64,000 nt of DNA from Clavulina sp. PMI_390 (taxonomy: Eukaryota > Basidiomycota > Agaricomycetes > Cantharellales > Hydnaceae), in NCBI GenBank assembly GCA_015039315.1, contig WIDE01000089.1, positions 1 to 64,000 on the forward strand. The letters run 5' to 3'. The position numbers were made by a program, and so were the translations under genes. The notes beneath the pieces were generated by a model. It was not told the origin of the DNA and searched no databases. It saw nothing but the letters and a program-made list of their open reading frames with translations. Below, in pieces: positions 22,770 to 34,731 of this stretch (position 1 is the stretch's first letter; the number at the start of each line of letters is the position of its first letter).

Positions 22770-23570
22770 TTAGGTTGCGAGGGGCTCGAAGACGAGCATT
22801 GGGATCTTGTCCCAGTATATATGAGGGTGACGTTCTTGTCGTCTAGAGCGGGGATGCACAACCACTGTTGAAGTGCGACCCACTTGGCGGGGGGATGGGG
22901 AACGAGGGAGTTCAACCATTGCCTCAACTTGGAGCTCAGAGTCCGTTTTGGCCACGGGAGATGGTCTGAGATGGTGGTTCCTCCGAAAGATGGTATTTGC
23001 TCCTTCCTTTGTCTGTTGTTTTGTGAGGAGGCGAAATGGCCGTTGGGTCCATATGCGACGTGCCGTGGAGGGTTTGGGGACTCTAATTGAAGGACGGTGA
23101 CGGGGTAATGAGTGCGATGTGAGAGTAACCCGATCGAGAACGCAAGTAGATGTTGATGCAAGCAATGAAGGGGCGGGGGGAGGTAAGATCGGCTGTGGGC
23201 GCCTAGGGAGCGTGAATTTGGGTCTAGTTGCGATAGCTGCAGTCTTCTCGAGCACTTTAGCAGCACGAGTCGCGTTTTCCAATGAGTGACTACATCGTCG
23301 CGATATGGTCTGTTTCGCTCGACGTGGAGCAGCAGCATGCCTCCACAGTTGGGGCGGTGGGGAAAGTGGGTTAGCCATCGGCGGGGTGGCCCCGAGTTGG
23401 CGAGCATCGTCGATGCAGCCGTGGCAGCATACAGAGGGATCGAACCTGCCGTTTGGGTCCTTAACAAAGTAGCACGAGCGCCCGAGAGCCTTGCAAGCCC
23501 CACACACCCTGTTGAAGGTACGAAGGCAACTCCTCGTTTTCGCGACCACCCTATGCTTGACAACTCCCAT
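22770..23570 (-). CDS. Cysteine-cluster protein A (possible DNA-binding, atypical Zn cluster)
   Basis: A single open frame from the ATG at 23570 encodes 266 residues. Near the N-terminus it has CGACKALGRSC, 14 residues, then CCHGC, i.e. C-x2-C-x6-C-x14-C-C-x2-C. The first half resembles fungal Zn2Cys6 clusters, but the sixth cysteine at the usual spacing is missing. The neighbour at 24064-25048 has the same pattern and the same DP residues before the CC pair, so the two are paralogues. The rest is basic, rich in Pro, Arg and Ser. Unspliced introns in the 3' half cannot be excluded. A nuclear regulatory role is a guess from the cluster alone. Another frame (22757-23650) is also open here but lacks the paralogous motif. 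Confidence 0.5.
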   Translation of the reverse strand: MGVVKHRVVAKTRSCLRTFNRVCGACKALGRSCYFVKDPNGRFDPSVCCHGCIDDARQLGATPPMANPLSPPPQLWRHAAAPRRAKQTISRRCSHSLENATRAAKVLEKTAAIATRPKFTLPRRPQPILPPPAPSLLASTSTCVLDRVTLTSHSLPRHRPSIRVPKPSTARRIWTQRPFRLLTKQQTKEGANTIFRRNHHLRPSPVAKTDSELQVEAMVELPRSPSPRQVGRTSTVVVHPRSRRQERHPHIYWDKIPMLVFEPLAT

Positions 23571-24063
23571 ATGATGATCTGATGAATATGAAACAGGAAC
23601 GGCCGAGAGCAAGAGATATAATAGATACTGTCGTGGGGCAACGCAAACACGGCGGCGGGGCTGTTGGGATAAGATCTAAGAGATGTGGTAGGGGGATAGG
23701 GGGGAGATGAGACGAGGGATGCGGTCGCAAGGGCTTATTTATTCTATAACAATGGACAAAACACAAAGAGCTGTGTGACCATCATCAGGTGGCGCGATAT
23801 AATATTGATTAGGGGTAACGGCCACCCATGGCATTCAGTTTTAAGTACAAGAGTGAGAACTCGGGTGATATAACTTGCATAAAGACTAACCCATAGGCTT
23901 GCGCAGCGTCAAAAGTACGTGTAGTGACGGCTAATCTCCGTCTACGTCGAGAGAGAGGGGAGACCCAGACGAGGGAACGCTCAGTCACACTGTCACAGTG
24001 CGCGATTTGTTCGATGTCACAGCCTCGGCGTGTGAGAAAATACGGCCAGGATCAAGGATAACA

Positions 24064-25048
24064 TCAGAGAACTGGAGCATCCACTCGAGGGGAGGTGTCC
24101 TTTTGAACAGCAAGAAGTCTCTCTTCCTGGATAGTTTGCTCTGCCAAAACTACTTCACTATCTTCCAAATATATACGGCGCAAGGCTCCAAACGGTTTCC
24201 CAGAATTGTCCAGCTTGGGGTGTTGTAGAGGTGCTTGTTGAAAAGCAGACTCGCGTTCGGCAACGTATTCAGCTTCCCAGGAAGAGTCAAATGGCGAAGG
24301 ATGCGTCCATTCAAAGTGTTCAGGGGGGCTGCTCATAGCGTTCGTAGGAGCTGTGGTCTTCTTCTTCGGGAGGGGGGCAATCTTCCGCGAAGTCAACTGG
24401 GCCTGAAGCTGCTGGAGCTCGTTTGGAGAGTCGATCTTGATATGCAACGTTGGAAGCTGAAGACCAGGGCATGCGAATCTGTTGGCATTGAGCTCCTCTC
24501 CATCTTCCTCTTCGATTATGAAAGTCTGGGATCCAACTGGAGGAGCATGGCTCCGTTCCATCGCGTCAGGCTTCCCGGCAATACCCTGCAAATAAAGCGA
24601 CCATTAGTTATAATAGACTGATGGAGGCGTCAAGACCCACCGCTGGTTGGCTCCCAAACGACGAAGCTGCCCACACTCCCGAGGACGGTAAACTAGGTTC
24701 ACCCAGCTGGGACCTGGCACGTTTCATTTTTGCTTGATTCTTCTCGACATTAGCTCTGACAGGACGACGACGAGCTCCCCCGGTGAGATCAAATTGCTGT
24801 GGTCGAGAGCGTAAAAAGCGTAGGTGGCGAGTGCTACTTTCGACATCGAGTCCACGACTCGGCCCTTCTCCAAGCCGATGTGACTCGCTACCCGTCTCGC
24901 ACCGTAGGCAGCAAGTCTGGGGATCGAGCTCACCATCCTGGCTGACACAGGGCACACATTTGACTTTCTTGAGCCTGCACGGCTCGCAGGCTGTCCCTGC
25001 GGCGCGCATATTATCCTTGCGCAAAAGGCTCGATCTCGAGTGGATCAT
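24064..25048 (-). CDS. Cysteine-cluster protein B, paralogue of A
   Basis: Exons 25048-24641 and 24585-24064 (55-nt intron, GTGGGT...TTGCAG) give 309 residues in frame. The cluster is CEPCRLKKVKC, 14 residues, then CCLRC, and sits near residue 20. The basic RLKKVK linker is typical of Zn2Cys6 DNA-binding proteins, but the last ligand at the standard spacing is missing. A second basic stretch (RRRPVRANVEKNQAKMKR) may be a nuclear signal. The second exon is acidic, with an IIEEEDGEE run. An alternative start is the ATG at 25009 just before the cluster. It lies between MYND-1 and MYND-2 on the same strand. A transcription-factor role is likely but not shown. Confidence 0.65.
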
Positions 25049-25495
25049 TATGATGGCGGATTCCAGTGAGTCCGAAGTAGGTTGTACAGTAGAGATTCGT
25101 TGGCGGCGAGCTCTTGACTCGAGAGTGTACAAGAATGGAGCTCGTTCCTCGTCTTATACAAAAGGATACCGAGTGGTCGGCCCTCTACAAAGCAACAAAT
25201 TACAATATGATCACAGATTGTTTGCTCCATCTGCTCTGGACCTGGGGGACGGACAAAGCCTACTGTGATGCCAAATGATCTCTCTGGCGTTTCTTCGACT
25301 GATTCTCTACATATATTGGTATCTTTGACGGCCTAATAGCACTGGCTACCGTCGTTAGACGGCTTTTCAAAATATTTTATTGGCAATATAAGACCTGAGC
25401 TTGGAGACAATTCTAGAAACTCTCTGATATCTTCAAGAAATACCAAGAGAGTCTTGGAAACCTTGCATACGTTGTGGAATGTTCGCGCTTCCTAG
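25049..25495. other. Interval between cysteine-cluster B and MYND-2
   Basis: About 450 bp holds the promoter of the cysteine-cluster gene B and the 3' end of MYND-2. No further gene or repeat is seen. Confidence 0.4.
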
Positions 25496-27264
25496 TCATT
25501 GAGCCTTTCGTCGTTTTTTGCATTCCCGCTTATGAGCCCATTTCCAATCTCTAGATGTAATGAACTTAGTAACTCCAATAGATATCAATAGCTCACGACG
25601 TACTTGCGTTGGCAGGTAGAGCCACAATAGAAGCGTTTGCTGCATCCGGAGCACATCAATGTTGGTGCATTCATCGATGTGCAGCCCACCGTCCCGCACA
25701 CATTTTCGACTGTGAGTAGCTCACCCTCCACACGCAGGTCTCTGGCAACGATCTTCCACTCTTCAATAACTTCCTTAGGCAAGCGCCCCTTCGGAAGCGT
25801 GGCAAGTCGCTTCGCGATAATACGGATCTGCTGAGTGAAGTTCCTTTGCTCGTTTGCAGATCTGGCCAGCGCGTTCTTGACATTTTCAAATGTGGGTCCA
25901 AGGTGTCCTGTAATACGATTGAGTTTACGACGATTGTGACATGAGAAGGATCGAAGGCACCGACCTAGTCTTTCTCGTGTATCTGCGTCCCTGGAATTGG
26001 AAATGTTGCAGAGTAATACGCTCCACTCCTTGATCTTGAAGGCTCCGCTACTATTGAAAAATTCGAGGATGGACGCCACATATGAGGCCTTGGCGAGAAC
26101 GCTCGTGGTGCTGAGTAGCACATCTCCTGCGATGTTATACTGTGGTTCCGATGAGCAAGGGAAAGAGAGGTCTTTGGGGTCGAGGGTTCGAGTGAGCCTC
26201 ATGAGATTTATAGATCGTCCCATGAACCCATGGCGATCCCAGACATCGAGCCTCATGAGAGCATTCGCATCATGTTCAGGGATGAAATCGCACACCAATC
26301 GACCATTGGAGCGGATATGCCACTCCTCCTCAGGTGTCAGCTTCCATGAGTCATGGGGAGAGAGAGCTATCACATCCTTCACAAAATCTCCGTATGAAGC
26401 ATACCCGCAAGGTTCAAATAGATCGGCTAGAATGTCGAAAGAAGGTCTGAGGCTTGTCAAGGCCCCTAAAATGTGCCCCCAGATACTGGAAGCCCAAGGG
26501 TTGGAGGGATCATTCTGAAGCTCCCTTGTGATCATTCCCAATAGACCACAAAACTCTGTAAATCGCGCAGGGCTGGGAAGGAACAAATATTGTTGGGTTG
26601 GTATATGAGTTCCAAGACAATTGTGGGACGGACCTGTTGTGGTCTACAAGCACGAGCTTGATCACCGCAATCACGGCCAAGTAGTGTTCCCATAAATGTG
26701 AACTGTACACCTTTCTGGGATTAGTCCAGTCAGGGTTTGTTTTGGGGGATGAGTATATCGTGATGAAGCTCGAAATTCGTGTTTTCCAGAAGGATTTGAG
26801 GTCTTCAATATTCGTCTTTAGATCAGCTCTCATCTTAGGGCTCAGTTTAGGAACCTCTAATGTCGGAAAGATGAGAAGATCTGCGTAGAAACTGGGCGCC
26901 ATATGAAGCTGGGACACCTGAAGATAATTTGATGAAGTTAACCATTACCGCATCGCAGATTACAATGAATTTTGCGCAGCTGATAGGAGGACACGAAAAA
27001 GCTCACAAATTGGGGATCAAGAGGAATTCTCGGAACATCAAGATGTGAAAGTTCGTAGAACGCTGTCCATGCCGCTTCTTGGATAATCTTATTCTGTAGT
27101 ATAAAAAGCCCCTTATTTACATCACCCCCTTCGTTTGCCGCGAGAGGGTGGAAAAGAACGTCGTATGCGTGTTGGTCGACGTTGGCAAGATGCTCCACAG
27201 CGCTATGGAACTGGTCACCAATAGCAAGACGACGTTCAATGTTTGCAACATCAGGGTCGCCCAT
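25496..27264 (-). CDS. MYND-type zinc finger protein, paralogue 2
   Basis: Exons in transcript order are 27264-27007, 26917-26634, 26572-25965, 25907-25604 and 25550-25496, giving 502 residues. The C-terminal MYND finger reads CGTVGC, CSGCSKRFYCGSTCQRK, then DWKWAHKREC, with all ligands kept. The fourth splice (GTCGGT...ATTACAG, 57 nt) is in frame, so a protein with the intron retained would also be open; the same intron in paralogues 1 and 3 fixes the model. The N-terminal block (NVDQHAYDVLFHPLAA, NKIIQEAAW) is closest to paralogue 3 (NVDRRAYEHLMSPF, NKIIREAAW). Confidence 0.88.
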
Positions 27265-27528
27265 TAGACCCGGTGTTCAGGGATGATAGGAAAAGTAAGA
27301 GCTTGGTTTCGGGAATATTGGAGAGCTTGAACGAGTGGAGGATGGGAAGACCTTGGCGCCTAATTGATCCGAGCTGAATATCAAATCACCAAACTCAGTA
27401 ACAGACTGTCAAAGGTTCGAATTCATGTGAAAGAATGTAGAATTATCGCGAATGGTGTCAAGAAGAAGAAGATTAGAATCAACAATGGAAATTTCTCCAA
27501 AGCGTCCCCAAAGAAACCCCTGCCCCTG

Positions 27529-29286
27529 TCATTTTTTACACTCCCGCTTGTGAGCCGTTTTCCAGTCCCTAACCAACCCATCGGTGTGATGCACTGCAGG
27601 GCGAGAGATGAATGAAAATGTAGACTTACTTAAGCTGGCAGGCAGAGCTGCAATAGAAACGCTTTTGGCATCGGGAGCACTTCGATATTTTGGGATTGAT
27701 CGCCGTGCAACCCAGCGCCCCGCATACCTCCTCCGGCTTCATTAGTTTACCTCCAACACTAGGATGCTTGACGACGTTGACCCATGCATCGACAACTGCC
27801 TTTGGCACCCGTCCCTCCGGCATCGCCACAAATCTGCTAGCAATTGTGAGGAGCTGTTTCGATAGAAGGTTTTCTTCTTCCACAAGTAAGTTGGAATGTA
27901 GTATCGTGATAATGCTCTCAAAAGCGAGAGCAAGATTGCCTGTAATTTGAGTAGGTTTATGGATACGAACCAGGGTGATAATCAATAAGAAATGCACCTA
28001 GTTTTGCCTTCTCCACAGGATCATGCGCAAACGTGATTGGCAACGCTCCAACGCTCCAAATTTCTGCGATGAACGCTCCACCATTGTTAATGAACTCTAT
28101 TACAGGCCCCAGGAACCCAAATCTAGCAAAACTGCCTGCTGTCGCGAGAAGTATATTCCTACCGCCGTTGTGCCTGGGCTGCGACTTGAGAGGGAGAGAG
28201 AAGTATTCGGGCTCTTGAGCCTGGCCTGCTTGAACCATTTGAAGACTGGATGACATGACGCCCTCTGCTTCCCAGACCTTGAGCTTCGAAATGAGGGTGT
28301 TTTCGTCGGGCATGAACTCAAGGGCCAATCGAGCTTCAAAGCGCATGAGGTACTCTTTTTCTGGTGGCACCTTCCAAGATGGGTGAGGTGAGTTCGACAA
28401 GACGTCTTTGACAAAAGCCTGGTAAGACGAGCAACCAAAGGGCTTGGAGAGATCGGGAAAGGGGTCCCCTGGCAGCTTGAGAGCTTGCAAGAACTCCAAG
28501 ATAAGCCCCCAGATATCTGGCATATTAGTTATGTGTTTGTATCGTGGAATCTGCCTCATGATTTTACCGAACAGTCGGCAGCATTCTGCAAACAGTGCAG
28601 GACTAGAAGCACGGGCATGCCTATTTGAACCAGCACGAGATAGAACAAGCGCGGGAGATAGGCATACCTGTTATGGTCAGCAACTATTACCTTCATCCCC
28701 ATGATCAGGCCCTGATGATAATCCCAAAAGGTTTGATCGTTGGCATCTCGGCGGGGACCTAGAAAAGGGTTTGATCGCGGAGAAGCGTGCATAGTAATGA
28801 AGGGCAAAATTTTGTCCTTCCAAAAGGACTTGAGGTCCTTTATGTGTCTCGCCAGATCAGCTCTGATTTCAGGGCCTGATGTCGAAACCTCGAGTGATGG
28901 AACGAGCATCAGCTCCGCAAACCGCGGCATATAGAGGTTCGACATCTACGAAAGGAACGTGGCGATTAGTTGGTCAGTTTTACATTCACAGATGGTAGCT
29001 TTAGCCATTCAGATATTTGATGAGACAAACTCACGATGAATGTGTGGGCTGGCAAGCTAGGGGAGATATCGAGGTAGGCCAATTGGTTACATGCCTTCCA
29101 AGCTGCTTCTCGTATTATCTTGTTCTTCAGCATGAAGATACCCATGTTTGGATCACTATCCGAAGGTACGGGAAAGGGGCTCATAAGATGCTCATATGCG
29201 CGCCTGTCGACGTTGGCGAGGGGTTTGAGGGCTTCAGCCCACTCGTCAGCGATTCTTTGACGAGCGTCGCGGGTAGGGTCCTCCAT
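27529..29286 (-). CDS. MYND-type zinc finger protein, paralogue 3
   Basis: Exons in transcript order are 29286-29035, 28945-28668, 28602-27998, 27939-27630 and 27568-27529, giving 494 residues with the same phases as the other two. The MYND finger reads CGALGC, CSRCQKRFYCSSACQLK, then DWKTAHKREC. The middle block (FVKDVLSNSPHPSW) matches paralogue 2 (FVKDVIALSPHDSW), marking a conserved core of unknown function in this family. Start chosen at MEDPTRDAR by alignment with MGDPDVANI of paralogue 2; the frame also extends further upstream. Paralogues 2 and 3 are separated by only 264 bp and look like the most recent duplication of the cluster. Confidence 0.88.
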
Positions 29287-30236
29287 TCGTTCTGATGTTA
29301 GCAGTTGGTGGTCACAAGGACAGATGCAAGATGGACGCAGATAGAGAAAAATGATATTTTTGAATGAAAGGATGCACCACGAGCGGTCAAGCAGGGTGCA
29401 AGCCAGCGTGGGAACCAACCTGTATCCAATTTCCTGCGGTTATCCTCCTATGACCTCACCTCCTCCCCACATCGCCGGTGGTATGAAGGGGTTAGAAAAT
29501 GGTCTATTGGATGAAGAGAGATTTACGAGAGCGATGCCCCATTCACTACGTTCGCGTGATCGCCTATCATCTTTCTTTCGCATTTGGCAATTTGACTTCC
29601 AAATACGAGCAACCTCAGATCGAACGAGAGAACTGAGACATTCACTCCACGAGTGCGTCGTAATTATCCTATGGATAATCCTGTTTCGTGTTGTCTCTTT
29701 TTGAGCCTCCGTGGTTGGAGTGTGAAATGTGTACGACTGGGAAGAGGGGAGGCAATACATGACGGCGCAATCATGGAGCAAACCCTCAATTGCGCCCGTG
29801 ATACAAATTCATTCCCAAAGTGAGCTGATATTGATGAAGGCCTCCGTATCCAATCGACCGACGGGCCGAAACATCATGTTCTCCGTGCCCCAGTCATCAC
29901 TTTGACTCAGAGTTGAGACCTACTAGCTACCAAGCTGGCCCCCTGATATGTTTTGGAGGCAAGAATGTGCAATACCAAACCCCAAGCCCCATTTCATTAG
30001 GAAGAGAGAAGGAATGCATTGGCACACACGCTTTGTAAGCCTAATCGCTGAGAGATGTGCACCTGTCCATCCGTTGACAGCCCATCGCCGCGCGCTAACC
30101 CCACACCTCCAAAAGTGACGTATATCACTGTTTTTCCCACACGTTGAGAGACCCTCCCTCAGGCTCTTATCATTGAGGCTTGGTTTGTTGACACTTTTGC
30201 AAACGCTCTCCCTCCCTCCCCCACTGCTGGCCCGCA
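29287..30236. other. Divergent promoter region MYND-3 / MFS-1
   Basis: About 950 bp lies between two divergent start codons. Short open frames here have no paralogue and no coding look. No clear repeat or RNA gene is seen. Confidence 0.4.
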
Positions 30237-32486
30237 ATGAGCGCGACAGCAGCTGTGCAACCCGCATCCTCCAGCTCTTCCCTTGCCGTGCCTGAACCTG
30301 CGATGTCTGAAACAGTACCCTCGAAAGGAGCTGGCGACGCTGCCATGCCTGCGGCACGAGTCATGCCTTCCAACACACGTCGCTACGTCATGCTTGCCAT
30401 CTTCTGCTTCGGCGAGTTCATGGATGCATTTTGCGCCTCATGTCTCTTCCCCGCCATTGCCCCACTCTCCGCTTCGCTCCACCTCCAACCCACGGAGGTG
30501 TCCTGGGTCTTCTCAGCGTACTCGGCCACCTTCGCCGCGTTCTTGCTCATCAGTGGACGTGTCTCCGACATCTACAGCTCTCGTACGTTATCCTTTCTGA
30601 AGCGCTTGCATTTTTTCTTGTTCCCTTCCCACTGTCACTGCAATGGTTGCGTCAGATTTGATATTCGATCTGCCCTTTTTCGTTTGTGACAAATGTTGTC
30701 ACGGCGATGCCGCGGTTCGCACTGTATTGTCGACCCTCGAGGAAATGAGCGCCCAGAAGACACATTCATTTCTGACCACGCACGAATTCTTCCGTCCTTC
30801 TTCAATATAGGCGTCTGCTTCATCCTTGGCGCCGTCGTCATCGGTGCCTTCTCCTTGGGCTCTGGGTTCACACACTCTAAAGTTGGCTTTTTCATCTTGC
30901 GGGCATTCGCAGGTTCGTACTTTGCCTCAATAATAAGAATATATCTTGTTGACCCTGATGAATGTGGGGTTGGGCTTGATGGGTGACCGAATCTAGGGAT
31001 CGGCGCGGCTTTGAATGTACCAAGTGCACTGAGCCTCATTGTCGAATGGTTCCCTGATCCTGCACAGCAGGCCATGGCAATTGCCATGTATGGCGCTGGT
31101 GGTGGCATTGGGAATGGTGAGCAATCTCCAAACGAGAGTCGCGGTTCCAATTCTCCATGCTAACCGTAAATGCTTGGCTGCTCTATGATTTCGATGACGA
31201 CGCCGACAGTCCTCGGCGTTATCATTGGTGGTCTGTTCGTTCAGTATACTACATGGCGCTGGATTCTATGGTTCGTTGGTATCGTCTGCTTGGCCACTGC
31301 AGCCCTTGCCATTGTCATCGTCCCACCCTCTGCTCCACGTGAACACAAGCCATCCTTCGCCAGGCTCGACATTGGTGGCATCTCCCTCATGACCGCAGCC
31401 ATCATCCTCTTTGTGTATGCGCTCACGGAAGGACCGGCGGAAGGATGGAGCAACGCCAAATGTCTTGCTCCACTTATCATTTCCATTTTCCTTGCAGTCG
31501 TGTTCTTCATTTACGAGGCAAGGATCCCCGAGACTATGGCTGCCCTGCCTCCGAGGGTATGGCGATATCAAAATGTTCCTGTATTGTTCGCCGTGGCATT
31601 TGTGCCTTTCTGGTGGTGGGCGACAGGTTAGTCATATTCTCCTCATTGCATGTTTATGATCTCTCGCCGATATCCTTCTTCTCTCCCATAGTCTCCCTCA
31701 ATACTATTCCCCATTGGATGTCTGTTTATGGCTGGTCCCCAGTCATTGCCTCAGTGCACTTCCTTCCTAATGGTATCATCGCCATATTCTGCGCTGGTGC
31801 TGTCAATGCACTGGCCAAGGTTTGGCCACCCAAGTACGTTATCACGATGGGCCTCTGCCTCGCCATCGTAGGCTCTGTCCTCTTGCCGTTTGGTGATAGG
31901 AGACAACGGTATTGGAGCATCGATTTCCCTGCCTTCGTGATGTGCGTGACAGTTCCACGATCCTTCATTCGTTTCATTTAACAAATTGTACTAATCATTC
32001 GTAATCAGTGGTTCGAGTGGATGCATGTTCGTCTTCACAAACGCGAATGTCGCCATCTTCATGAACACGCCACCTGCCATGGCGGGCGTCACTGGAGCCA
32101 TCTTCAATGCTGCGCTCCAGCTCGCCGTTGCACTTGGTGTGGCCATCAACACGTCCATCGTTCAGTCCGTCGACAATAAACGCATCTCCAAAGGCGAGGA
32201 TGTCGGGTTCAACGGCATCGCTGCAGGATACTGGTTCAACCTGGCCTTCGTCTCCGTTATGCTTATCGGCGTGCTCGTGTTCTATAAAAGGGAACGGCCA
32301 GAAGTATTGGAGGAGATTGCTCAGAATGATGAGAAGATTGTAGGGTTGGAAGGAGATTCATTGGAGAAGAAAGTGACGAACGCGACCGCTGTGGATGACG
32401 AGAAACCAGCGGTTGAGACACACAAGGACGTCGAGGGAAAACCTTCTCCTGAAGCTGATATTACCAGGACAGCGACCCGAACATAA
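30237..32486 (+). CDS. MFS transporter, multidrug DHA2-like
   Basis: Exons 30237-30582, 30811-30912, 30997-31116, 31210-31626, 31692-31941 and 32009-32486 give 570 residues. The first intron is long (228 nt); its ends were fixed by alignment with the paralogue at 48547. MFS motif A-like loop GRVSDIYS follows the second membrane segment, and VLGVIIGGLFVQYTTWRW is an antiporter motif C-type region. About 12-14 hydrophobic segments follow an Ala/Ser/Pro-rich N-terminus of roughly 50 residues. The family exports drugs or toxic metabolites by proton antiport at the plasma membrane or vacuole; the substrate cannot be told. The tail is charged and Glu/Lys-rich. Confidence 0.88.
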
Positions 32487-32932
32487 TCGTCATTCTACTC
32501 GCTGCTCACTCACACTGCCTTTCTATTCATGACTTGTCATGATATTTTACGATCCATTGATTCTTGAATCACCGCCTCTTTCTGACCACTCCCCTGAATG
32601 GTTTACCTTATACCCCGATTTTGGTGCCTCCTTTGCGAAGCTCGTAACAATTTCCAACTGATTAACTTGACAGATCCTCTAGATACTTTATTCATTGCAA
32701 TCAAAATCTTCTTTTACGCCTTCTAACTAGTTGCTGCGGTGTGGACGGTTTGGGTTCTTTTGATCAGTTGAAGCTATTCACATCAGCGTCTGAGTGAGGA
32801 TGATGGTGGCGCACTGACAGCCAGAACTGTCCCGGCCAGTACCATGAACTTGAAATGTGGCGCGATCGAGAAGTAGAAAGGACTTGAATATGTGCATATT
32901 GATCATATAATCTAGGCTACCATACACCACCG
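32487..32932. other. Convergent 3' interval MFS-1 / F-box-1
   Basis: Only 3' flanks of two convergent genes lie here; no other feature is seen. Confidence 0.4.
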
Positions 32933-34468
32933 TTACTGCAGGAGTCTCTGGCCGTCCACATGCTCCAGGGTGCTTGTGAGCAGAGGGTGGACAATCGTTG
33001 GTGGTGGGACATTGCCGAATCCACATAGTCTATCCCACGTCGCTGCATCGAGCCCCCACCGCGGAGGACATTCTTGTATTTCCGTCTCGCCACACCATTT
33101 CCAGCTACCTGCAGATGCCGATGTAGACGACGATGTGGCTAAGGGAGACGAATTACGAAGGAGCACCGTTCGGTACCTCACAACATTATCAACGACCCCA
33201 TGAACACAGAACTCAAGACATGGCTTCATCTTAGCCACGCTTGCGGTGGTGTCTGAGAACCAGAATGAGATGACGGTATGCTGCAGCTGGGAGTTATTGT
33301 TATCCCTCCCCAACATATCACAGATGTTCTGCGCGAGCTGCTCGATAAACTGTGCCCTTGTGACCGAGATGATATCATCATCATCGTCTCTCCCTAGTAA
33401 GGCACTGGCTCTCTCGAAATAGTACTTGAGATGGAATATGGCTGGAAGGGTGACCACATGGTCGCTAGAGGGATGCTGGAACGCAACCTGACGATACCAA
33501 AACGGACGGGATATTATCTGCAAAACGGATTTTAGTCCGGCTATGCAAGTAGGATCTCCGATATAGTCCTCTGTCTGGTATTCAACCACGGGCTGAGCAC
33601 TGGAGCCTTCCTTGAAGAAGATGAGGACGAACTTTGGCGGCCAAAGTTCCCTGTGTTTTGATAATGGCCGGGAGATTAGGGTCAACCCATTGTTTCGAAC
33701 GCCAAGGAGGGAGGTAAGAGGTTGGGACGAATGGGGGTAGAGGAGATGGGTAAGATGAGGCATCTTCCAGCAGAGAGGTTCTCCAACTTTGTTGAATGCC
33801 GCTAAACCGCCCTTGAAGGGATCTTGATCTTCATTTAGCAGTGTGATTCGCTCCAGTGAGCTGTATGCCGATTCCAGGATCGGTACCATGTATGCTTGAG
33901 GAGTGGATGAATACAATCCAACCAAATGAAGGGATGATGCTTTGCACGAGTTGCCGACGATTTCGTACACACGGTTCAGCCATTGAATCTGATGAGATGT
34001 AAAACGGCGGTCCGGGTAATGGTGCCGAACCTCAGGAACAACCAGTTCGCGAATATTCGGCAATAACTGAAACGCTTCGACGAGGGGTTTCGTAATAGAC
34101 TCGAGGGAGGCACGACTCGTCTCGAAGGTAGGCAGGAGCATGTTCGAGGGGCTCCCTCCGTTGGAGAGTGATTGCTTTGATAGAGAAAATCCTGGACCAA
34201 GAATAAGTACCCGAATGCTGAGAGCGCGAATCGGGTTGGAGACGATGGGGAGGCAGGCAGCCTTGAGAGAGGACAGCTGGAAAGGAAATGCAAGCTTGTA
34301 CACTCGCCATGATCTTCTATTTGCGAAAGCGTTGAAGGTCGAGTTGACTCTGGAAAATGAGTCGACATCTTCATTTGCAAGCTGAAAAACTATTAGGTCG
34401 ATCAACTCTGCAGGGAGCCGCATCATCGGTGACGAGGGGAACAAAACCCGTTCACTCTCACACCCCAT
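32933..34468 (-). CDS. F-box protein, tandem paralogue 1
   Basis: An intronless frame of 511 residues starts at the ATG at 34468; the frame is open further upstream but begins there at TTG. The F-box core is MRLPAELIDLIVFQLANED at about residue 16, followed by DSFSRVNSTFNAFANRRSW. F-box proteins link substrates to SCF ubiquitin ligases through Skp1. The C-terminal ~450 residues should be the substrate part, but no clear leucine-rich repeat is seen. The end has a motif CPPRWGLDAATWDRLCGFGN that is also found in the two neighbours. Two more copies follow on the same strand. Confidence 0.75.
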   Translation of the reverse strand: MGCESERVLFPSSPMMRLPAELIDLIVFQLANEDVDSFSRVNSTFNAFANRRSWRVYKLAFPFQLSSLKAACLPIVSNPIRALSIRVLILGPGFSLSKQSLSNGGSPSNMLLPTFETSRASLESITKPLVEAFQLLPNIRELVVPEVRHHYPDRRFTSHQIQWLNRVYEIVGNSCKASSLHLVGLYSSTPQAYMVPILESAYSSLERITLLNEDQDPFKGGLAAFNKVGEPLCWKMPHLTHLLYPHSSQPLTSLLGVRNNGLTLISRPLSKHRELWPPKFVLIFFKEGSSAQPVVEYQTEDYIGDPTCIAGLKSVLQIISRPFWYRQVAFQHPSSDHVVTLPAIFHLKYYFERASALLGRDDDDDIISVTRAQFIEQLAQNICDMLGRDNNNSQLQHTVISFWFSDTTASVAKMKPCLEFCVHGVVDNVVRYRTVLLRNSSPLATSSSTSASAGSWKWCGETEIQECPPRWGLDAATWDRLCGFGNVPPPTIVHPLLTSTLEHVDGQRLLQ

Positions 34469-34543
34469 GCTACGGCCAACCTTTCGAAGGCACAGTGAAG
34501 CGTGTTCTATGGGGTAGGGCGAAGTTATCGCGACCCGCCTGTT

Positions 34544-34565
34544 GACGTCGACGTCGACGTCGACG
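34544..34565. repeat. GACGTC hexanucleotide repeat, 3.7 copies
   Basis: Bases 34544-34565 are 3.67 tandem copies of GACGTC, about 75 bp upstream of F-box-1. The matching place before the sister genes has a single CRE-like copy, so this looks like a local expansion of that element. Confidence 0.7.
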
Positions 34566-34731
34566 CGACGACATGCCAAACAGAGGCGGCCCGGGTGCCT
34601 CAAAAGATGCCCCTCTAGAATATCTCAAACCTTGTCCCTCCAGCCTGGGTGCTTTCCAATATTGGGACAAAGGGTACTGCATTCTCTACCTATTTACACG
34701 GTTCTTGCGTTGCCAATGATTACGAAGTTTC

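Noticed and set aside
22757..23650. Second minus-strand frame (297 codons) over the Cys-cluster A gene
   Set aside because: It lacks the cysteine pattern shared with Cys-B, and low-complexity Pro/Ser codons keep it open.
30635..31150. Minus-strand frame opposite MFS-1
   Set aside because: It spans introns and exons of the transporter on the other strand and has no paralogue opposite MFS-2.
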